Assembly (NCBI GenBank): GCA_039767595.1
Contig: JBDNBY010000162.1
Coordinates: forward strand, 1-20,235
Length of the DNA stretch: 20,235 bases
Source of the DNA: JBDNBY01 sp039767595
GTDB taxonomy: Bacteria; Pseudomonadota; Alphaproteobacteria; Rhodobacterales; Rhodobacteraceae
Direction of reading: 5' to 3'
The notes under the pieces were generated by a model. It saw nothing but the letters and a program-made list of their open reading frames with translations, was not told where the DNA came from and made no database searches. Position numbers and translations under genes: made by a program. This document shows positions 15,945 to 20,235 of this stretch, piece by piece; the stretch's first letter is position 1, and every line of letters starts with the position of its first letter.

Positions 15945-16796
15945 TCATAGGCTTGGCCGGGTGCCGGCGCTATAGCGGCCCAAGGCGCGGATTTTGATGG
16001 GGTCGAGCCCCATCGCACGGCACAGGCGCGTCAATTTGCTGGGATCGGCGAGTGGCATCGTGCGCTCAGGTCGATACAGGGGATTAAACGAGTCGTTGAG
16101 AAAATGCTGCATTCGGATGAAAGATCGGGGGCGCATATTGCGCACCACTGGTAGCTGGTGGACCAATTGCGCGTGATAGATGTCAAAGATTGAAAACGTG
16201 CTTTGCGGCCGAGACAGCGTCGCGATGGCCACACCAAAGCCGCCAAGTTTGATATATTTGGCCAAGACGCAATCGGGTAGGGGCATCATTTTATGGCCGC
16301 AGGGAAAATCGAGGGTGATTGTATCATGCGCCTCGAGCATATCGAGGTTTTGCTCTGCCATCTCTTTGATCGTTGCTATAAAGCCTGTGAATACGGCGTC
16401 ATCGTCATCATGACGAAACTGGAGGCGCGGCCCATCCACGTTTGGGCGCATATGATCAAAGGCGCGCCGCGTGGCGACCTTATTCTTGAGCCCTTCGGGC
16501 AGGGCGAGCACCATGATATTTTCATCTCGCGCGGTTATGTCGAGCAATCGCTCGAGCGCCCAAGAAGGTAAATGATCGCCCACAAGGATGGTCAGCCCAA
16601 AGTCTTGATCGGTTTGGGCGCGCAGGCTTGCTAATGCGACATCCGCCAGATAGGCAAGACGCTGTTCCAAATAGCTTTGGCGATACAAATGTGCTCGGGT
16701 GGCCGCAAGATCGGCGTGCTCCACACGATATCCGTGGCTCGCCGGATAGCAAAACCGGATTACGCCACAGGTGTGAATTTTACTGGACGGTGTCAC
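15945..16796 (-). CDS. Putative rhamnosyltransferase (PF11316-like glycosyltransferase)
   Basis: The 283-residue protein resembles the putative rhamnosyltransferase family common in Rhodobacterales. It has an N-terminal GVIRFCYPASHGYRVEH, then RLAYLADVALASLRAQTDQDF and LTILVGDHLP. The motif LQFRHDDDDAV at residues 126-135 is the likely DxD metal/nucleotide-sugar site. A C-terminal half with MRPRSFIRMQHFLNDSFNP follows. Such enzymes move a sugar, perhaps rhamnose, to a surface polysaccharide or other acceptor in the cytosol; donor and acceptor are not evident. The start is GTG 16796, with AAAAGGGG just upstream; no earlier in-frame ATG fits. No other polysaccharide gene is adjacent, so it stands alone. 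Confidence 0.75.
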   Translation of the reverse strand: MTPSSKIHTCGVIRFCYPASHGYRVEHADLAATRAHLYRQSYLEQRLAYLADVALASLRAQTDQDFGLTILVGDHLPSWALERLLDITARDENIMVLALPEGLKNKVATRRAFDHMRPNVDGPRLQFRHDDDDAVFTGFIATIKEMAEQNLDMLEAHDTITLDFPCGHKMMPLPDCVLAKYIKLGGFGVAIATLSRPQSTFSIFDIYHAQLVHQLPVVRNMRPRSFIRMQHFLNDSFNPLYRPERTMPLADPSKLTRLCRAMGLDPIKIRALGRYSAGTRPSL

Positions 16797-16831
16797 AGGT
16801 GCCCCTTTTGCCGATGATCGAAATTGATCTG

Positions 16832-16860
16832 TTGACTCGTACGCGCCGCGGGACTATACG
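16832..16860 (+). promoter_or_regulatory. Promoter of the rpsL-rpsG-fusA-tuf operon
   Basis: TTGACT (16832-16837, five of six) and TATACG (16855-16860, four of six) are separated by exactly 17 bases. It is the best promoter match in the window. Transcription would start near 16867 and give a leader of about 226 bases, with small hairpins such as GCCGC-TT-GCGGC (17020-17031) and CCTGA/TCAGG (17033-17053). The rest of 16861-17092 holds no credible gene. Confidence 0.7.
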
Positions 16861-17092
16861 CGCGGCATCCCGTGCCTTGGCTTTGTCCAAGTTATCGGCT
16901 TCATAAAGATTGTGGTCAAGTCCAGAGATCCTTTTTCTCTCGACCTCTGAGAGCCCGCCGCGTCACTTACCTCGGAATGGAAGTGGCTGCGGCCAAAAGC
17001 TTTGCAGTCTTGAAAACACGCCGCTTGCGGCACCTGAACCGTCTCCCGTCAGGGGGGCTAAATGTAGAGCAAAACGGAAAAGAGTAGACGTA

Positions 17093-17464
17093 ATGCCAAC
17101 GATTCAGCAGCTGATCCGCAAACCGCGCCAGCCTAAAATCAAGCGCTCAAAGTCGATGCACCTTGAGCAATGCCCACAAAAACGTGGTGTATGTACGCGC
17201 GTATATACAACAACACCTAAGAAACCGAACTCAGCGATGCGTAAAGTCGCCAAAGTTCGCCTTTCAAATGGATACGAGGTGATCTCATACATCCCTGGTG
17301 AAAAGCACAACCTTCAAGAGCACTCTGTTGTTCTGATCCGTGGCGGCCGTGTAAAAGACCTTCCAGGTGTGCGCTATCACATCTTGCGCGGTGTTCTCGA
17401 TACACAAGGTGTTAAAGATCGTAAACAACGTCGTTCGAAATACGGCGCCAAGCGTCCTAAGTAA
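17093..17464 (+). CDS. rpsL: 30S ribosomal protein S12
   Basis: The 123-residue product has the exact family length and begins MPTIQQLIRKPRQP. It carries the decoding-centre loops TTPKKPNSAMRKVAKVRL and GGRVKDLPGVRYH, with both lysines linked to streptomycin resistance unchanged. The aspartate that is often methylthiolated is present. ATG 17093 was chosen over a frame open back to 16910 because the upstream part has no S12 similarity and AAAGAG lies eight bases before this ATG. rpsG follows after 12 bases. Confidence 0.98.
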   Translation: MPTIQQLIRKPRQPKIKRSKSMHLEQCPQKRGVCTRVYTTTPKKPNSAMRKVAKVRLSNGYEVISYIPGEKHNLQEHSVVLIRGGRVKDLPGVRYHILRGVLDTQGVKDRKQRRSKYGAKRPK

Positions 17465-17476
17465 GAGGTATCATCG

Positions 17477-17947
17477 ATGTCACGTCGTCACGCCGCGGAA
17501 AAACGCGAAATCTTGCCTGACGCCAAATTTGGCGATCAGGTTCTCTCGAAATTCATGAATAACCTAATGATCGATGGCAAAAAATCTGTTGCCGAACGTA
17601 TCGTTTACAACGCCCTTGATCGGATCGAAGCTAAGATCAAGCGTGCCCCTGTTGAAGTGTTCCACGAAGCACTCGACAACATCAAACCATCTGTCGAAGT
17701 GCGCTCGCGCCGCGTGGGTGGTGCAACGTATCAGGTGCCTGTTGAAGTGCGCCCAGAGCGTCGCGAAGCCTTGGCCATCCGTTGGTTGATCAAAGCATCA
17801 CGCAGCCGCAACGAGAACACGATGGAAGAGCGCCTTGCCGGTGAGCTTTTGGATGCTGTTCAATCGCGCGGTTCTGCTGTGAAAAAACGCGAAGACACGC
17901 ATAAAATGGCCGACGCGAACAAAGCGTTCAGCCACTATCGTTGGTAA
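17477..17947 (+). CDS. rpsG: 30S ribosomal protein S7
   Basis: The 156-residue product matches S7 end to end: MSRRHAAEKREILPDAKFGD, the core MNNLMIDGKKSVAERIVYNAL and the conserved RSRRVGGATYQVPVEVRPER. S7 starts assembly of the 30S head and lines the E site. AGAGG just after the rpsL stop serves as ribosome site. fusA begins 18 bases downstream, the standard str operon spacing. Confidence 0.98.
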   Translation: MSRRHAAEKREILPDAKFGDQVLSKFMNNLMIDGKKSVAERIVYNALDRIEAKIKRAPVEVFHEALDNIKPSVEVRSRRVGGATYQVPVEVRPERREALAIRWLIKASRSRNENTMEERLAGELLDAVQSRGSAVKKREDTHKMADANKAFSHYRW

Positions 17948-17965
17948 TGAGAAGGGCTGCATAAA

Positions 17966-20083
17966 ATGGCACGCGAATATCCACTCGAACTTTACCGTAA
18001 CTTCGGTATCATGGCGCATATTGATGCAGGTAAAACAACCTGCTCAGAGCGTATCTTGTTCTACACTGGTAAGTCACACAACATTGGCGAAGTGCATGAT
18101 GGCGCTGCGACGATGGACTGGATGGAGCAAGAGCAAGAGCGCGGCATTACCATTACGTCTGCTGCGACAACAACGTTCTGGGAACGTACTGAAGATGGCG
18201 TAACGCCAGACACACCCAAGCACCGTTTGAACATCATCGACACGCCGGGCCACGTTGACTTCACAATTGAAGTTGAACGGTCCCTCGCGGTTCTCGATGG
18301 TGCGGTTTGTGTTCTTGATGCCAACGCTGGTGTTGAGCCGCAAACAGAAACAGTTTGGCGTCAGGCCGACCGTTATAAAGTTCCACGCATTGTTTTTGTC
18401 AACAAAATGGACAAAATCGGCGCGGACTTCTTTAACTGTCACAAAATGATCGAAGACCGCACAGGATCACGCGCGATCCCAGTGGCTCTGCCCATCGGTG
18501 CAGAGACTGAGCTTGAAGGCTTGATCGATCTTGTCACCATGAAAGAATGGTTGTGGCAGGGCGAAGACCTTGGTGCGTCATGGATCCAAGTGGATATTCG
18601 TGATGATCTTAAGGATCTGGCTGACGAATGGCGCGGCATCATGGTCGAAGCGGCCGTTGAACAAGACGACGACGCTATGGAAGCCTATCTCGAAGGCGAA
18701 GAGCCAGACGTTGCAACATTGCGTAAACTTTTGCGCAAAGGCACGTTGGACATGGCGTTTGTTCCAATGCTTGCGGGCTCTGCGTTTAAAAACAAAGGCG
18801 TTCAGCCGTTGCTCAACGCTGTGATCGACTACCTTCCATCACCTTTGGATGTTGTTGATTACATGGGCTTTAAACCAGGCGACGAAGAAGAAGTTCGTGA
18901 CATCCCACGCCGTGCGGATGACACAATGCCCTTCGCGGGTCTTGCGTTTAAAATCATGAACGACCCATTTGTGGGCACGCTCACATTTACGCGACTTTAC
19001 TCTGGTGTGATTAACAAAGGCGACTCTGTTCTGAACGCGACAAAGGGTAGAAAAGAGCGTATCGGCCGTATGATGATGATGCACTCGAACAACCGCGAGG
19101 AAATCGAAGAAGCATTCGCTGGCGACATTATCGCGCTTGCGGGCCTCAAAGAGACAACAACAGGTGACACACTATGTGACGTCAAAGAGCCTGTCGTTCT
19201 CGAAACAATGACATTCCCCGATCCAGTGATCGAGATTGCCATTGAGCCAAAAACAAAAGGCGACCAAGAGAAAATGTCTTTGGGTCTCCAGCGTTTGGCG
19301 GCAGAGGATCCATCCTTCCGTGTGGAAACTGACCTCGAGTCGGGCCAGACGATCATGAAGGGCATGGGCGAATTGCACTTGGACATCCTCGTCGATCGTC
19401 TCAAGCGTGAATTCAAAGTCGAAGCGAACATCGGTGCACCACAAGTGGCCTACCGTGAAACAATTTCGCATGAAGTTGAGCACACATATACCCACAAAAA
19501 GCAATCTGGTGGTTCAGGTCAGTTTGGTGAAGTCAAAATGGTCATTTCACCGACCGAGCCAGGCGAAGGCTATTCGTTTGAGAGCAAAATCGTTGGTGGT
19601 TCTGTTCCAAAAGAATACATCCCAGGTGTTGAAAAAGGTATTGTATCTGTTATGGACTCTGGTCCTTTGGCGGGCTTCCCTGTGATCGACTTTAAAGTGG
19701 CGCTCATCGACGGTAAATTCCACGATGTTGACTCCTCGGTTCTGGCCTTTGAAATTGCAGCACGGATGTGTATGCGCGAAGGTATGAGAAAAGCCGGCGC
19801 GAAACTTCTTGAGCCAATCATGAAGGTCGAAGTCATCACACCTGAGGAATACACAGGTGGTATCATTGGTGATTTGACCTCACGTCGCGGCCAAGTTCAA
19901 GGCCAAGACTCGCGCGGGAACGCGATCGCGATTGATGCGTTCGTGCCACTGGCGAATATGTTTGGCTACATCAATACATTGCGCTCAATGTCATCAGGCC
20001 GCGCGCAATTCTCGATGTTGTTTGACCACTACGAAGCGGTTCCAGGCAATATCTCAGAAGAAATCCAAGCGAAATACGCTTAA
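17966..20083 (+). CDS. fusA: Elongation factor G
   Basis: The 705-residue protein has all GTPase motifs in domain I: P-loop AHIDAGKTT (residues 17-25), switch I RGITITSA (near 59), DTPGHVDF (near 92) and NKMDK (near 146). Domains II to V follow, including the segment GMGELHLDILVDRLKREF and the C-terminal FGYINTLRSMSSGRAQFSM. EF-G drives translocation and, with ribosome recycling factor, subunit splitting. GAAGGG (17951-17956) is nine bases before the ATG. Length is normal for the bacterial EF-G of this clade. Confidence 0.98.
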   Translation: MAREYPLELYRNFGIMAHIDAGKTTCSERILFYTGKSHNIGEVHDGAATMDWMEQEQERGITITSAATTTFWERTEDGVTPDTPKHRLNIIDTPGHVDFTIEVERSLAVLDGAVCVLDANAGVEPQTETVWRQADRYKVPRIVFVNKMDKIGADFFNCHKMIEDRTGSRAIPVALPIGAETELEGLIDLVTMKEWLWQGEDLGASWIQVDIRDDLKDLADEWRGIMVEAAVEQDDDAMEAYLEGEEPDVATLRKLLRKGTLDMAFVPMLAGSAFKNKGVQPLLNAVIDYLPSPLDVVDYMGFKPGDEEEVRDIPRRADDTMPFAGLAFKIMNDPFVGTLTFTRLYSGVINKGDSVLNATKGRKERIGRMMMMHSNNREEIEEAFAGDIIALAGLKETTTGDTLCDVKEPVVLETMTFPDPVIEIAIEPKTKGDQEKMSLGLQRLAAEDPSFRVETDLESGQTIMKGMGELHLDILVDRLKREFKVEANIGAPQVAYRETISHEVEHTYTHKKQSGGSGQFGEVKMVISPTEPGEGYSFESKIVGGSVPKEYIPGVEKGIVSVMDSGPLAGFPVIDFKVALIDGKFHDVDSSVLAFEIAARMCMREGMRKAGAKLLEPIMKVEVITPEEYTGGIIGDLTSRRGQVQGQDSRGNAIAIDAFVPLANMFGYINTLRSMSSGRAQFSMLFDHYEAVPGNISEEIQAKYA

Positions 20084-20092
20084 TCGACATTC

Positions 20093-20117
20093 CCCCTCGC
20101 AGAAGGTCTGCGAGGGG
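20093..20117 (+). other. Perfect intercistronic hairpin between fusA and tuf
   Basis: CCCCTCGCAGA (20093-20103) pairs perfectly with TCTGCGAGGGG (20107-20117) around only AGG. No T run follows, so it is not a classical terminator. It may protect the upstream message or mark a processing site that lets tuf be expressed at a higher level. Confidence 0.7.
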
Positions 20118-20148
20118 ATCAACCCATTAACATGCAGGAGAGAGTTCC

Positions 20149-20235
20149 ATGGCAAAGGAAAAGTTTGATCGCAGTAAACCACACTGCAACATCGGTACGA
20201 TTGGTCACGTTGACCACGGTAAGACGACGCTGACG
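20149..20235 (+). CDS. tuf: Elongation factor Tu, 5' part
   Basis: The first 29 residues are visible and are EF-Tu: an N-terminal MAKEKFDRSKPH, then NIGTIGHVDHGKTTLT with the P-loop GHVDHGKT. AGGAG (20136-20140) lies eight bases before the ATG; an ATG at 20132 is out of frame. The gene is cut by the window end. EF-Tu brings aminoacyl-tRNA to the ribosome and is normally encoded after fusA. Confidence 0.97.
   Translation, partial: MAKEKFDRSKPHCNIGTIGHVDHGKTTLT

Noticed and set aside
16910..17092. 61-residue N-terminal extension of S12
   Set aside because: The frame is open by chance; the extension has no S12 similarity and ATG 17093 gives the exact family length with a ribosome site.
1..20235. 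CRISPR array, insertion sequence or prophage
   Set aside because: No regular spacer-repeat series, transposase, integrase or phage structural gene is present.

Overview
The window is a chromosomal core of an alphaproteobacterium, most probably a marine Rhodobacterales (Roseobacter-group) species. The basis is the gene order tRNA-Trp / secE / nusG / rplKA / rplJL / rpoBC / rpsL-rpsG-fusA-tuf, together with the character of the RpoB, RpoC, L10 and L12 proteins. Genus and species cannot be read from the sequence alone.

Region 1-1438: a rho-independent terminator closes an unseen upstream unit and sits just after a repeated, palindromic motif. It is followed by a short pterin-4a-carbinolamine dehydratase gene (phhB) and tRNA-Trp(CCA). 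A minus-strand fasciclin-domain (FAS1) gene then lies between tRNA-Trp and secE. This gene is broken by a one-base frameshift. About 330 bases without a gene precede secE.

Region 1439-5646: secE and nusG (protein export and transcription elongation), then rplK and rplA (L11, L1), overlapping by one base and ending in a strong terminator. An AT-rich minus-strand gene of unknown function (197 aa) sits between rplA and rplJ. The following gap of about 450 bases holds a good promoter candidate and a folded leader of the L10-autoregulation type in front of rplJ-rplL (stalk proteins L10, L12).

Region 5647-14323: a structured spacer with a 13-bp hairpin, then rpoB and rpoC (RNA polymerase beta and beta') and a clear terminator.

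Region 14324-16796: three accessory genes separate rpoBC from the str operon. They are a ten-helix EamA/DMT transporter (+), a membrane-anchored protein of unknown function (-), and a PF11316-like putative rhamnosyltransferase with an HDDDD motif (-).

Region 16797-20235: a well-formed promoter (TTGACT, 17-base spacer, TATACG) drives rpsL, rpsG, fusA and tuf. The tuf gene runs off the end of the window, after a perfect 11-bp intercistronic hairpin.

Overall this is a conserved translation and transcription gene cluster. I see no CRISPR array, phage, insertion sequence or obvious new defence or biosynthetic system. The points most worth a second look are the frameshifted FAS1 gene, the AT-rich unknown gene between rplA and rplJ, the structured intercistronic RNAs, and the shared promoter pattern.
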